Source of the DNA: Lachancea mirantina | Taxonomy: Eukaryota; Ascomycota; Saccharomycetes; Saccharomycetales; Saccharomycetaceae | NCBI GenBank assembly: GCA_900074745.1 | Contig: LT598467.1 | Span: forward strand, 434,001 to 498,000 | DNA: 64,000 nucleotides | Direction of reading: 5' to 3' | Part shown: one piece after another, positions 1 to 11,777 of the stretch | Layout: each line of letters begins with the position of its first letter | How positions within the stretch are numbered: the stretch's first letter is position 1 | Program-made: the position numbers and the translations under genes | Notes under the pieces: generated by a model | The model's database searches: none | Told to the model about the DNA's origin: nothing | The model's input: only the letters and a program-made list of their open reading frames with translations

Positions 1-36
1 CCAAAGGCAAAACTTGAGAAAAGACAAGTCGTTAAC

Positions 37-2195
<2,159 letters not shown>

Positions 2196-2954
2196 TCACA
2201 CAAACGGATTATTGCTTAAAAGCCGAGGCACACCTCTGCGGCGACTCAAGCCGTCTTTCTCGCATGGCCTGTAGCCAGAGTTCTCGTCGTTCTCTTTGTC
2301 AATAGACTCCTCCTCTTCTAAAGGTCCCAAGACGTAGCCACGCACATGCTGATCTGGTACAAATTGCGTGGGCCGGTTTATATCAAGACTCTGGGTTTCT
2401 CGAAGTCGGCTTGGACGCACGTGACCAACAGCGGCAGAACCCTGAACCTTGAGGTGACTGTTGTCGGTCGATTTCCGGCCTGGAGTAGATATGCTGGATC
2501 TGAACTGTGTGAGGTCATTTCGCGCGCGTCGCAGTAGCTCGTCGTCTTTAAGCAATTCTGTAAGTCGCGACGCGATTGTTCGTATTTGTAGCGCCACCTG
2601 GCCGTCTCGCTTGTCGCTGACGTCAAACTCTTTCAATGTCGTTACAAGATATGAGTAAGCCCTAATCCACGAGACAAACTCATTTGATCCATTGTTGATT
2701 AAATGTGCTACCAATGTGAGCGTTTTCAGGATGTGTACTGCGTTCTTGTGCGAGCTTTTTTGGTAGTTACCACTCAGTCGTTTTCGAATAACCTGTATTA
2801 TCTCGCGCAGTGTCCTGGGACTGTATGTCAACACAGAAAGTTCACTCATCAATGTACCCGTAGCACCATTCAGTTCATCGTCATCAGTGGCTTTTTTCAC
2901 TTTGATCTCTGTCTGTGATTGGCCAATATTTCGGACAGTTCGAAGCAGAGACAT
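2196..2954 (-). CDS. ENT4: epsin-like ENTH-domain endocytic adaptor
   Basis: 252 residues against 247 in S. cerevisiae Ent4. The ENTH domain spans about residues 12-145, with the family motif NGATGTLMSEL and a YSPRTLREII helix; it binds phosphoinositides at Golgi, endosome or plasma membranes. A conserved FRSSISTPGRKSTDNSHLK stretch follows. The C-terminus is SNNPFV, an NPF motif of the kind bound by EH-domain proteins. The frame is open upstream to 3140, but the ATG at 2954 (MSLLRTVRNI) aligns with the known Ent4 N-terminus, so I chose it. The position between UBI4 and PRP19 matches the YLL039C-YLL036C order. Confidence 0.9.
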   Translation of the reverse strand: MSLLRTVRNIGQSQTEIKVKKATDDDELNGATGTLMSELSVLTYSPRTLREIIQVIRKRLSGNYQKSSHKNAVHILKTLTLVAHLINNGSNEFVSWIRAYSYLVTTLKEFDVSDKRDGQVALQIRTIASRLTELLKDDELLRRARNDLTQFRSSISTPGRKSTDNSHLKVQGSAAVGHVRPSRLRETQSLDINRPTQFVPDQHVRGYVLGPLEEEESIDKENDENSGYRPCEKDGLSRRRGVPRLLSNNPFV

Positions 2955-3911
2955 TGCGTTACAATCACCAAAATTTAAGAGCTTGTGATTTAATTGTAGT
3001 CCGGCCTCTGTTGTCCAAATTTGTTGTTTTCTTAGCTCTCTTTTTCCAATCTCTTCAAGTTCAGCGCTTTGACGACTATTGAGCATTGACATACTCTTTT
3101 CGTTCTGTACGATATGATCATCTTCCAGTAATGTCTGCATAGAAGCACTTAAATGGAATCACTGGCACCGCCTTCAGCAGCAATTATGACCACTCTTTAA
3201 GATTATGCTAATAATTAATAACCTTAAATAAAACTACGAGGTCTTATTACTGAGAGTTTAATACCATTAGAGCCTTTTTAAAGTTTCCGGCAATGACTTT
3301 GTGGCATGGTTATCTTTTAGTCAAACCATTACTTTCACTTGACGAATTGTTCCATAAGCCTTCAATTAGCTTCGTTATAAGATCGGCCGTTAACTATAAA
3401 AGTTATTTTATAGCATTCTTCCCAGAAAACAGTGCCTCCAAATCTCATCCAAAGCCTTATATTGTTTGCCTATCTTACGAGCTATCACAGTACAGTCACC
3501 ATATTAAATTGATTAGGGACTCATGTCAGATAGGGCAGGACGGTTTGAGCTAGGAGACAGGGTTTGTAGCAGTATTTTCGCTCACAGCTGGTCCTTGTAG
3601 CTCCAAGCCCCTTTGACGGACAACTAGGCCATTCTATATTCTTTGAAGTTGTCCAGCTTTGCTACGCATCGCCTGAGGCTTAATTATTAGCCCATACCTT
3701 GCCGCCAGCTTCTTTGAATGGTGTGATACAGCAGCCATTGTGGGATTTAAACCTGGCAAAGTGAAGGCTATACTATCCATGATCTTCAAAGAGCAAAATC
3801 TTCATGTTGAGCTCTGGCACTGGTTCCATTAATTTGAGCCAGAAATTATTTTCTTCGACCTCAGAACCCATGCACAAGAAAATTCAGCTGTGATGATGAC
3901 CACAGCAATGC
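2955..3911. other. intergenic region between ENT4 and PRP19
   Basis: About 950 bp containing the ENT4 promoter and the PRP19 3' flank. The ENT4 frame stays open for 62 codons upstream of the chosen ATG, without homology. I see no tRNA, repeat or other gene. Confidence 0.5.
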
Positions 3912-5519
3912 CTAGGCTTTAACAGTCAAAAGCTTGTCGTCAGCTAGAAGCTTCAGGACATTTCCATTTTCTCCCTCGAGTATTAACAAATCTTTGATCA
4001 GTAGAACATTGAAAGCCGAATTAACGGGGCAATTTAATGTTGACAGCCACTTCTTTCCTGTTTTATCGTAAACATACACATTTAGGAATGCAGTTCCATT
4101 GGCATCTTCGATCAAGAGATATAATGTTCTGCCACTTAAGTCGGTATCAAAAAATTTGATGATTTCGCCGTCTAGAGCAATTTCCTCGAGAGCCAAGGTA
4201 CCTGCGGGCTTCCTGAGATCGATTACCTTAAGTGTTTTTGCAGTTGCCACAAAGAGCCAATACCCGTTGGACCCAAAGCGGGCATTTACAATGGGATCGT
4301 CTTCAGGTTGATTCTTGAGAACTTCAACAGGCTCGCTATTCAGCTTCGTTATCTCACGTATTATAAGGTCTGACTTGTTTCCAAGCAAAGCAAGAAGGCC
4401 ATCTTTATGCATATCTGCCAAAGATGTTTCGAAGCTTGAGCTTTCCAGAATGTATGATCTCGAATTTTTTATGTCGGTTAAAAAGATGTTCCCATGCTCG
4501 TGTACTGTAACGTAAACGTCCCTGCTTACACCGGGTAGGTATCCGATGAACACCACGGCAAGATCATGACCAGAGGATTGGATATGTTCTATGGTTTTGG
4601 TGTCGATATTGAAAATGCCATGAGATCCATTTAACAGTCCAAATAGAAGACGATTTTCATCAGCCGGAACAATGCAAGAGACAAGAGCCTCTCCTCTAGT
4701 TAACTCATCGAGATTGCACTTAAGTTCCTGCTCGTTCACCAGTATGAAGCCGTCCCCAGTCGTGTCGAAAAGTCCGCCGAATTTCGCCCCGCTTTCGGAA
4801 CCAGCGAAACTATTAAAGGTAAACTTCCCAAAGGATCCCGTTGTCGAAAGCTCTCTCTCGCATAATAATTTGAGCTCGGATGGTGGTCGTGTTGATCTAA
4901 ACTTCCGTTTTTTATTCTTCGAAACAAATTGTTGAGATTTGCGAGCTAACTCTTGTAAAAACTCATCGCTGACAGGTTCGAATTGATTTTCTAATTTTTC
5001 AGAGGCGTTGAGATCGCTATTTCCTAAGTTTTCAGTCAAAACCTTGATCTCTTCTCGTAAGTGGTCGGCTTCGGACGTGGCCTTTGTTGCTACATTCATG
5101 GCCGCATCGAATCGATACAACGCCTTAGAGAGCTCTTTTTTGCAGAAATCCAGTTGCTCGTGTAATTCAAAGTTTTCTACCATCACTGCATCCCATTCAT
5201 CCTGAAGAGTAGATAACAAATTTGGGATTGAGTAATTCGATTTCAGTGTCGATGAGTTAACAGCCTTGGTCAGTGCGTATTGTTGCGGTGTTTGTGCTAT
5301 TTCAATCAATTGCGTGACATCCAAGGCATCTTTTGAGATAGGATCTTTTCCGTTTTGTCGGACATACTCTTCGATTAATGACTTTTCGAACACGCATTTA
5401 GAGTTCGGTGAAAGCACGGCCGTCTTGGGCACTTTTCCGCTGACTGAGCATAATCTGTTAGTACTTAAGATCTTGTCGTCGTGAATGAAAAGCAAACATG
5501 ACATACTTGCGCAGAACAT
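3912..5519 (-). CDS. PRP19: Prp19 U-box E3 ligase of the spliceosomal NineTeen complex (spliced)
   Basis: CDS is complement(join(3912..5443, 5507..5519)), giving 514 residues after removal of a 63-nt intron. The N-terminal U-box starts MFCAISGKVPKTAVLSP only in the spliced product, which matches the family. A coiled-coil tetramerisation region follows (about residues 65-130), then a seven-bladed WD40-like propeller from about residue 190 to the end (TTGDGFILV..., SSGHDLAVV...). Prp19 ubiquitinates spliceosome components and is needed for activation of the spliceosome, and also acts in DNA repair. Reading through the intron gives a longer 535-residue frame with 21 extra residues in the U-box. 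Synteny matches YLL036C. Confidence 0.93.
   Translation of the reverse strand: MFCASMSCLLFIHDDKILSTNRLCSVSGKVPKTAVLSPNSKCVFEKSLIEEYVRQNGKDPISKDALDVTQLIEIAQTPQQYALTKAVNSSTLKSNYSIPNLLSTLQDEWDAVMVENFELHEQLDFCKKELSKALYRFDAAMNVATKATSEADHLREEIKVLTENLGNSDLNASEKLENQFEPVSDEFLQELARKSQQFVSKNKKRKFRSTRPPSELKLLCERELSTTGSFGKFTFNSFAGSESGAKFGGLFDTTGDGFILVNEQELKCNLDELTRGEALVSCIVPADENRLLFGLLNGSHGIFNIDTKTIEHIQSSGHDLAVVFIGYLPGVSRDVYVTVHEHGNIFLTDIKNSRSYILESSSFETSLADMHKDGLLALLGNKSDLIIREITKLNSEPVEVLKNQPEDDPIVNARFGSNGYWLFVATAKTLKVIDLRKPAGTLALEEIALDGEIIKFFDTDLSGRTLYLLIEDANGTAFLNVYVYDKTGKKWLSTLNCPVNSAFNVLLIKDLLILEGENGNVLKLLADDKLLTVKA
5444..5506 (-). other. PRP19 intron, 63 nt, stop-free and a multiple of three
   Basis: Donor GTATGT follows the 13th coding base. 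The branch site is TACTAAC (plus-strand 5457-5463) and the acceptor TGCTCAG ends at 5444. Removal restores Ala-Ile-Ser-Gly, the invariant start of the U-box. The intron contains no in-frame stop, so retention would leave a full-length protein with a 21-residue insert after residue 4. Confidence 0.9.
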
Positions 5520-5997
5520 GATACCCTCAAACAGGTATATTTGAATTTTACTAGCTCTTAATAGCTCTTTTTTTTGACACTTCAATAAAAGGTTTATATC
5601 GTTATTGTCTTGAAATATTTAGTTCACTTAATTGCTCGTTAAAGAGATTGAAGTCAAAACTATGAGCAACGAGACGTTTCAGGACTTGATAGCTCTCGTC
5701 GCTTTCCGGACATTTGAACAACGTAATGAATTAATCAGGTCTTTGACCCTGATTCCGGAAACTGGCTTATTATAGATTATTTAAAGAATTGTCTCCTACG
5801 ATGAAACGTACAAGAAAGCGATGCCGTTGCGATGGACTCATTAAAATGATCTTATTTTTCCAAAATCGCTAAATTGAGCTGGTAAAGCTTCATCTAATGT
5901 AGCGGCCGTCTATTCTTATGATAGCCTGAAAAATGGGAGTGAGCCCGGTACAAGAAAAACATAGGAAGCGAACTTTTGAAGATTTTCTGTCCCAGGA
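5520..5997. other. intergenic region between PRP19 and OCA5
   Basis: 478 bp, A+T-rich, containing the PRP19 promoter and the OCA5 3' flank. No gene or strong element was recognised. Confidence 0.5.
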
Positions 5998-7668
5998 TCA
6001 ATCGCATGAGTATTCTTGTAACTCTCTCCATATCCATTTTCGCCAAATGTCGCCTGCGCAATTGAAAATGTCATCGAAAGAGTAGGAAGTTTTATCATCG
6101 TCGCCGACTTCTATCAACATATGGGAATTGGAAGACGATGAAGTCGGCTTTTTAGAAATTTCTTCTTGTTCCGCTTCACTAGAGCTCACGGAGCGCTGGT
6201 CTTCTTCTGGTGCATAGAGATGTCTGTAATTGTGATCATCCGATCGAGACAAGGGCGGTACGTTATTCAAAAATTCAGAGATTTCAGCCTCTTCGAATTC
6301 TAGGAGTTTAAACTCATGTTGCTGTAATATTGCAATGTAGACAAACACAAGTTGTATGTGTGGATCTACTAGTGAAAACGGTATGTCCACGTCCTGACTT
6401 TGAGTATCGTCTTGAAACCCAAGATTTGCGCTAGGGAGACTCTCTAGGTCGCTGTCGTCGTACTTGTTTCTTCTGAGTAACTCTGAGAATACTTGGAAAT
6501 CGCATTTAAGTCTTGAGGAGCCTAATCTCATCGTATCGAGATCGGGGAACCAAAATGTGTCGTGACCGTATTTGCAAATTTTGTCGAAAAAGATCTGGTC
6601 AATTGAAGTGGACGCTGTAGTGGAGTACAAATGCTCAAACACTTTGTTATTGTAGTTCAGGTAAAAATTTATGCAAGCGGGATTCGGACGCCATCCTAAC
6701 AAAGAGTCCCACAGCCTCGCTCTGTCCTGCTTGTGAAAGACGCGAGTACCGGAACATTTGAACCACCAGTAGATCCAGTTGGCCTTTTTTGAAGGTCTGA
6801 GAGTCTCTTCCTCGGCAATGGGTTGGTAAAGCTCGGGTAGAATGACGGAAAATACTTTGAAGAAAATTTGGCTCTGGAACGACAGATCACCGCCAGAAAG
6901 AACAGGGTAGTACTGAGAAGCAGAAAAGTTCGGGGACTCGGTCTGAGCCAGCTTTTGGGCCATTGCGATGTCCGGGCAGTGGAGAATGACGAGCACGATT
7001 CTTTCGTAAATCTGCGAGAAGTTGAATTCCGGTTTGGAGGGAAGTCGTTGGATGAGTTCGTCCGGGAGCGGATATTCCGACAGCAGGTCAACGGGAGACT
7101 CGTGGCGTTTGCCCTGCAGAACGCGGTTGGAGTCGTCTATGGGGATCCACTCAGCCAGCGCCAATGCGATCCAGGCGAGTCCGCTTTCGTACCGGAAAAG
7201 ACGCGACCACTTGGCCAGAAACTCGAGAATGCAGCCTTTCAGAAGGGTGACGATATGATTCTCTTCTGCAGACTCGCGCGAGGACTCGAGGCCGCTGGGC
7301 CCGTTGGTGCCTGCGGCGCTCCTGCGCCGAAAATACTTGCGCAGATCCTGTGTGATACTGGTTTCGATCTCTTCGCCGCTGCGTGCCTCTTGGCTGTAGT
7401 GCCATTTGTTCTTCTGGGAGTCCCACGCCAGTGTGTTGGACAAGATATTGGGCGATATCACCATCGGGTGGTATTTCAAGAGCACAGGCCACACGTCCCT
7501 GCGCAGCTGCGGCGGAATCCCGCTCGTACGCGCGATGAGCGCGAGCGAGTCGTGGTCGTTGCAGGCCACGAGCTCGACCACTTTGGCCACGAGCTCGCGT
7601 TGCCACGCCTTGCGCTTCACGTTCCGCCAGTGCGAATGCGAATGCACAGACGCTTTTTTGTCCGTCAT
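5998..7668 (-). CDS. OCA5: TBC-domain protein of the Oca5 family
   Basis: 556 residues. The N-terminus MTDKKASVHSHSHWRN, then CNDHDSLALIARTSGIPPQL and RRDVWPVLLKYHP, and later GGDLSFQSQIFFKVF, NWIYWWFKCSG and ELLEFEEAEISEFLNNVP-like blocks, match S. cerevisiae Oca5 (YHL029C, about 680 residues). The difference in length is low-complexity insertions missing here. The fold is a TBC (Rab-GAP) type, but the family is divergent and its GTPase target is not established; the yeast gene is linked to oxidant-induced cell-cycle arrest. The frame is open upstream to 8049, but that extension is Arg-rich with no homology, so I start at the ATG at 7668. Divergent from WSC4, as in YHL029C-YHL028W. Confidence 0.9.
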   Translation of the reverse strand: MTDKKASVHSHSHWRNVKRKAWQRELVAKVVELVACNDHDSLALIARTSGIPPQLRRDVWPVLLKYHPMVISPNILSNTLAWDSQKNKWHYSQEARSGEEIETSITQDLRKYFRRRSAAGTNGPSGLESSRESAEENHIVTLLKGCILEFLAKWSRLFRYESGLAWIALALAEWIPIDDSNRVLQGKRHESPVDLLSEYPLPDELIQRLPSKPEFNFSQIYERIVLVILHCPDIAMAQKLAQTESPNFSASQYYPVLSGGDLSFQSQIFFKVFSVILPELYQPIAEEETLRPSKKANWIYWWFKCSGTRVFHKQDRARLWDSLLGWRPNPACINFYLNYNNKVFEHLYSTTASTSIDQIFFDKICKYGHDTFWFPDLDTMRLGSSRLKCDFQVFSELLRRNKYDDSDLESLPSANLGFQDDTQSQDVDIPFSLVDPHIQLVFVYIAILQQHEFKLLEFEEAEISEFLNNVPPLSRSDDHNYRHLYAPEEDQRSVSSSEAEQEEISKKPTSSSSNSHMLIEVGDDDKTSYSFDDIFNCAGDIWRKWIWRELQEYSCD

Positions 7669-8474
7669 TACAGCCTTCCAGCGTAACGAGAGCCTCAGAA
7701 ACGGCACCAGAGTTCCTGCTCGCTCTCGACGCGGTGCTGTGGAGTCATCTCCGGAATCTATAGAAGCCTCTGAATGGCCACAGCGCTGTTCGTGGCAAGC
7801 GATTCCTCGAAAAAAGCCAACTTGACCAGTGAGTAATGAGTAACCGAAAGTACTCACTTGTCGTGGAAAATGCGATAGTCGCCAAATGCGGTCGCCAAGC
7901 CCCAGACACCCTGGTTTCGTCCTCAGTGCTGCTCGACAGCCGTGCACCAGCTGTCTCCTGCGTCTTGTTGCTCTTGCTCCTCCCGTACACAGCGACACGG
8001 ATGCGGAACGATAACCCCGGAAGTCCGGCACGGCTAGCACGGCGGTCAAGCGGCCGTTGCCTGTTTCGGCGTTAAGAGCCGCGGTTGTCGTGTTTACATG
8101 TTGCCTGTTTTTGGGCTGCGAGTGGCTTCTGGAAGCCGGCTAACGTTGAACGACCCCACCCCTGGTGGCCCGCACGGAAATGCGCGGGGGAGGCAGCGGT
8201 TGGAAGCAAATCTGAAAAAGAAACAAGGAAAGTTTAAATGTGGTGATCACCGTGGACGACAAGATACCGCAGAACAAGGTTACTCTCGTAGCGCAGCTGG
8301 ATCCTGTAATCTCATATCTAACTCCTCTGAGAGTATCTCTCGAGAGTCCCAGCAGCCTTGTTAACATCGGTTCAATACGACGGCAGTGGCTATCGCCTAA
8401 GGCCGTGCAAGTTGGGGTTTCTACGTCTACGAGCAGAGTCGCAGTCTGGGCGTACGAGCAGACGAATACCGATC
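7669..8474. promoter_or_regulatory. shared divergent promoter of OCA5 and WSC4
   Basis: 806 bp between two divergent genes. Open frames here are continuations of OCA5 or WSC4 upstream of their supported ATGs. The stretch is more G+C-rich than most spacers of the window. No specific element can be assigned. Confidence 0.5.
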
Positions 8475-9965
8475 ATGCACGCAGCGTTTTGGATCGTTGT
8501 ATACAGCATCGTAGCGTTTGGACCGCTCCAGGCAAAGGCAGCGCAGACGTTCTGCTCGTCAGCCAATACAGGTTCGACTGCTGCGCAGTCGAACCTGTAC
8601 CAGAGCAACGGCTGGTGCTCGAATAAATGCAACGGGTACCAATATGCGATCGTGCAGGATTCCGAGTGCTGGTGCTCCAACTCGGGTCCCAGCTCAACGA
8701 CAGATCTTAGCGACTGCAGCGAGCAGTGTCCAGGCTACCCGCAGGAGCTGTGTGGGAATAAGGACTCGGGCCTCTTCGGCTACATATACCTGGGCAGCGG
8801 AGACCCGTCGTTGGCGGCGGCGTCGTCTGGAACGACCCCGTCGACGTTTAACACCCAAGGTCCGTCGACGTCGTCCAGCGGCCAAGGTTCCTCAACCGGG
8901 TCGGCTACCGGGTCGATCTGGTCCGGCAGCCTTCTCGGCACGGCGCCAGTGTCGCAGTCTGCGAGCCAGACCTCGTCGTCTTCCTCTTCGTCGTCTCTGT
9001 CGTCCTCGTGGTCTTTTTCCTCTTCGTCATCTCTGTCGTCCTCGTGGTCTTCTTCTTCTTCTTCTTCTTCTTCTTCTTCTTCTTCTTCTTCTTCTTCTTC
9101 TTTTTCCTCCTCCTCCTCCTCTTCCTCTTCGTCGTCTTCTTCCTCCTCGTCTTCTTCGTCTTCGTCTTCCTCCTCCTCCTCGTCACCGACATCAACTTCA
9201 GCGCCGCCGTCTTCTACCTCCAGTGCCACGAGCCCAATCGCGACAGCGTCTTCAACCCCTGCCTCTTCGACCTCGAACGCCCAGAAAATCACCACCTCGG
9301 TCATTTACTCGGTCGAAACCGTCACAGCGGCCGCTACGGCTTCGGACTCGTCCTCTGGAAACCAAATACTCACCACCCAGGTGATCACCACCATATTTTC
9401 AGCAGCGCCCTCGGCAGCTTCAGCACTCTCCTCTGGTAAGGGCTCCAGTGCGAGCTCTGCCAAGAGCGGATTTTGGGCATCACCGGGCAAAATCGCTGGC
9501 ACTTTCGTCGCTGTGGGTGTAGTCGTGTTTCTGCTTGTGTTTTTCGCGCTTTTCTTCTGGTACAGACGGCGGCACGCTTCTGCTGAAGATTTTGAGAAAC
9601 GGTACCACGACGTTGCAGCGCCTGCGAACTCGCTATCTACTATGAGCTCGTCCAACAGCTCGACGCCTAAGGCGTTTGTCTACGCTGACGACACCGGGTT
9701 CCAGGGTCATCCTGGCCGGAAGGGCAGTCATGCCACTACCCCTATAGCCGCGGCAGACACGAACAGACGAGGCTCGCAAGTGTCCTTAACCAAGGGAGAG
9801 CAGAGTCTCGCTCCACAAGAGTCTGAACACACGCCGGTCGTTGTCGACCAAAGATTAGATCCGCGACGCATGTTTATGGCCCAATGGGAGAACGAGGGAA
9901 GCCGTGTGTCACTCGCAGACGACATAGACTACTCGAGAAAAGTCCTTAGGGTAAGAAACCAATGA
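8475..9965 (+). CDS. WSC4: WSC-domain cell-wall stress sensor with serine-rich stalk
   Basis: 496 residues, type I membrane protein. Signal peptide 1-23 (MHAAFWIVVYSIVAFG). WSC domain about 24-106 with the eight-cysteine pattern (C27, C48, C52, C65, C67, C81, C85, C93). A long Ser/Thr-rich, presumably O-mannosylated stalk follows, with a nearly pure polyserine core. One transmembrane helix (GTFVAVGVVVFLLVFFALFF) is followed by a basic stop-transfer and a cytoplasmic tail ending DYSRKVLRVRNQ, typical of Wsc sensors that signal to Rho1 and the cell-integrity pathway. The name WSC4 rests on synteny (between OCA5 and RIM101, as YHL028W); by sequence alone WSC1/2/3 are possible. The frame opens at 8358 but only the ATG at 8475 begins a signal peptide. 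Confidence 0.85.
   Translation: MHAAFWIVVYSIVAFGPLQAKAAQTFCSSANTGSTAAQSNLYQSNGWCSNKCNGYQYAIVQDSECWCSNSGPSSTTDLSDCSEQCPGYPQELCGNKDSGLFGYIYLGSGDPSLAAASSGTTPSTFNTQGPSTSSSGQGSSTGSATGSIWSGSLLGTAPVSQSASQTSSSSSSSSLSSSWSFSSSSSLSSSWSSSSSSSSSSSSSSSSSSFSSSSSSSSSSSSSSSSSSSSSSSSSSSPTSTSAPPSSTSSATSPIATASSTPASSTSNAQKITTSVIYSVETVTAAATASDSSSGNQILTTQVITTIFSAAPSAASALSSGKGSSASSAKSGFWASPGKIAGTFVAVGVVVFLLVFFALFFWYRRRHASAEDFEKRYHDVAAPANSLSTMSSSNSSTPKAFVYADDTGFQGHPGRKGSHATTPIAAADTNRRGSQVSLTKGEQSLAPQESEHTPVVVDQRLDPRRMFMAQWENEGSRVSLADDIDYSRKVLRVRNQ
9048..9101 (+). repeat. pure (TCT)18 microsatellite coding polyserine
   Basis: Eighteen uninterrupted TCT triplets, in frame, encode Ser in the WSC4 stalk. They sit inside a wider Ser-codon-rich tract from about 8970 to 9185 that uses mixed TCT/TCC/TCG codons. 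A pure triplet run inside mixed codons suggests recent slippage expansion. Confidence 0.95.
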
Positions 9966-10407
9966 CACACATGTCATCGTTTGGAGGCCTAATATTACCA
10001 TTAGATAAATAATACATAATAGTTACTACGCTGGCTTGCATACAAGAGTCGTTCAGCAAGCCAGTAGAAGAAAATAAGAAGTTTTGAAATTGTCAAACGG
10101 GCTTTCGAGCCGCAAGCGCGGGGTACGTCAACCGCGGTCAACGGTGGCTAACAATGGTAAGCAGTGGCTCATTTGGCTCCGTTACTAAGGGCTTCTATTC
10201 AAAATCTTCAATGCAAAAGAATTTCTTATTTCCGATTTTCGTTAATGATGTCAAAGGAGGCTGATGGACCCTGGCAACCTCCCGTCCTAAAAGAAAGAGA
10301 TATGAGTCGAAGGACGAAAATTGAGATTACGATTATTTGATTGACTCGTGAGGTATCTTGGACAAGAAACACTACTTGGACTTGCGAGACACGAGTGACA
10401 AGAAACT
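9966..10407. promoter_or_regulatory. WSC4 3' flank and RIM101 promoter
   Basis: 442 bp. It contains a short GGTCAAC-type reiteration near 10130-10150 and nothing else that I can name. No ORF is supported. Confidence 0.4.
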
Positions 10408-11640
10408 ATGGCGTTGTTGAAAGACCTTTTGAATCAAGATGACTCGAAACATTATATGTCTTCGCCAGGCAGCGAAGATGATCGTGAAAGATGGGCTGAC
10501 TCGTCCGTAGGGAGTTCAAGCAGTTCTCCTAGTACGGCATCGGAGATATACGAAAGCGACGAGAATACAAAGCTAGCATGCAAATGGGACAATTGTGGCC
10601 GGAAATTTGCTCAGGCTGAAGAACTGTACCACCATCTGTGCCAGGACCATGTGGGCCGGAAATCGAAGAAGAACTTGCAACTGAACTGTCAGTGGGGCAC
10701 CTGTGCGATAAAAACGGTTAAGAGAGACCATATCACATCGCATTTACGCGTTCATGTGCCTCTCAAGCCGTTTGCGTGCTCCACGTGCCACAAGAAGTTC
10801 AAAAGGCCCCAGGATCTCAAAAAACATCTGAAAGTGCATTTGGATGACGTTTCGGGTGCCGCAGCGGGTCCGCGCGCGCGAATTACCGACAAGCGTGTTA
10901 CCAAGGAGCAAGCGGACCGGAAACAACTGCGGCTGCCACCGATCTCGCTGGAAACGTTCGTGACAAACGAAATGCAAAACTACAGTCCGGTTTACACCCC
11001 GCAGCTGGGAGAACGGCTCCAGACCGTCTTACCATCTCCTGCCTCAGTTTTGGGTGTTGACACTCAACCTACGCTCATTGCGTCGCCGGGTTCTCCGGAG
11101 GTGCGGTCTGCGGCGGCCTTTTTCAGCACTTTGTCTAGCGATATGACCAGAAGACTTCCTCGTTTGCCACAGCTCGCTGGGCTCACCAACACTTCGCCTA
11201 CAGTCCCACATCGATACCCAAGTATTCAACTGCCCTCGATTCAGAGTGCGTTTGGTCCATCTCCTGCTGGCTACGGGGGCTACGCAAGTTCGCCTGTGAT
11301 TTCTCCCAGACCAGACACTGCCGTACGGTACATGGGGCGCAATTTTAACGCGAATTTCAGTCTACATCAAAGAAACGCTGGATCCGAACGCACTTCTACC
11401 GTTGAACTTGCCAAAGCGATGTCTTCGCTTACTGTCAACGATGGTGATGATGAATTCGCTGCTGTTCTAGAGAGGGTGAATATCATCAAGGACTACTTGA
11501 TGTGTGTTCTCTTGGAAGAAGAGTATGAAAATGAAGACGACGAAGACGATGGGGCAGACAACACTGCTGTTTCCGATTACAGAGGTTACGATATTTCGAG
11601 GCCAAAGGTACTGACTACTTACCCGTCTGTTATCGTTTAA
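10408..11640 (+). CDS. RIM101: Rim101/PacC C2H2 zinc-finger regulator of alkaline pH response
   Basis: 410 residues (S. cerevisiae 625). Three C2H2 fingers lie at about residues 55-150: [12 protein letters not shown]...[30 protein letters not shown] and [21 protein letters not shown]. These match the PacC/Rim101 DNA-binding domain, which recognises GCCAAG. The C-terminal segment [21 protein letters not shown] resembles the acidic tail removed by Rim13 during activation at alkaline pH. The middle is Ser/Pro-rich and shorter than in S. cerevisiae. ATG at 10408 is the first in frame. WSC4-RIM101 adjacency matches YHL028W-YHL027W. Confidence 0.93.
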   Translation: MALLKDLLNQDDSKHYMSSPGSEDDRERWADSSVGSSSSSPSTASEIYESDENTKLACKWDNCGRKFAQAEELYHHLCQDHVGRKSKKNLQLNCQWGTCAIKTVKRDHITSHLRVHVPLKPFACSTCHKKFKRPQDLKKHLKVHLDDVSGAAAGPRARITDKRVTKEQADRKQLRLPPISLETFVTNEMQNYSPVYTPQLGERLQTVLPSPASVLGVDTQPTLIASPGSPEVRSAAAFFSTLSSDMTRRLPRLPQLAGLTNTSPTVPHRYPSIQLPSIQSAFGPSPAGYGGYASSPVISPRPDTAVRYMGRNFNANFSLHQRNAGSERTSTVELAKAMSSLTVNDGDDEFAAVLERVNIIKDYLMCVLLEEEYENEDDEDDGADNTAVSDYRGYDISRPKVLTTYPSVIV

Positions 11641-11777
11641 CCTATGTCTATCGTTATAAACCGTGCTCGTGTATGAGGATACCTGATTTTTCTCCATAAT
11701 CTAGAAACTTGTATAGTAAAAACATATTGGTGATGAGCTTTATCTTAGTCGACCGCCAATGAGAATCACAAGCCGAC

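Noticed and set aside
6868-7686. 272-codon plus-strand ORF
   Set aside because: Antisense shadow of OCA5 in a G+C-rich part of the gene; the minus frame matches the Oca5 family along its length.
8780-9304. Long Glu/Asp-rich ORF on the minus strand
   Set aside because: It is the antisense reading of the WSC4 serine microsatellite; low complexity, no homology.
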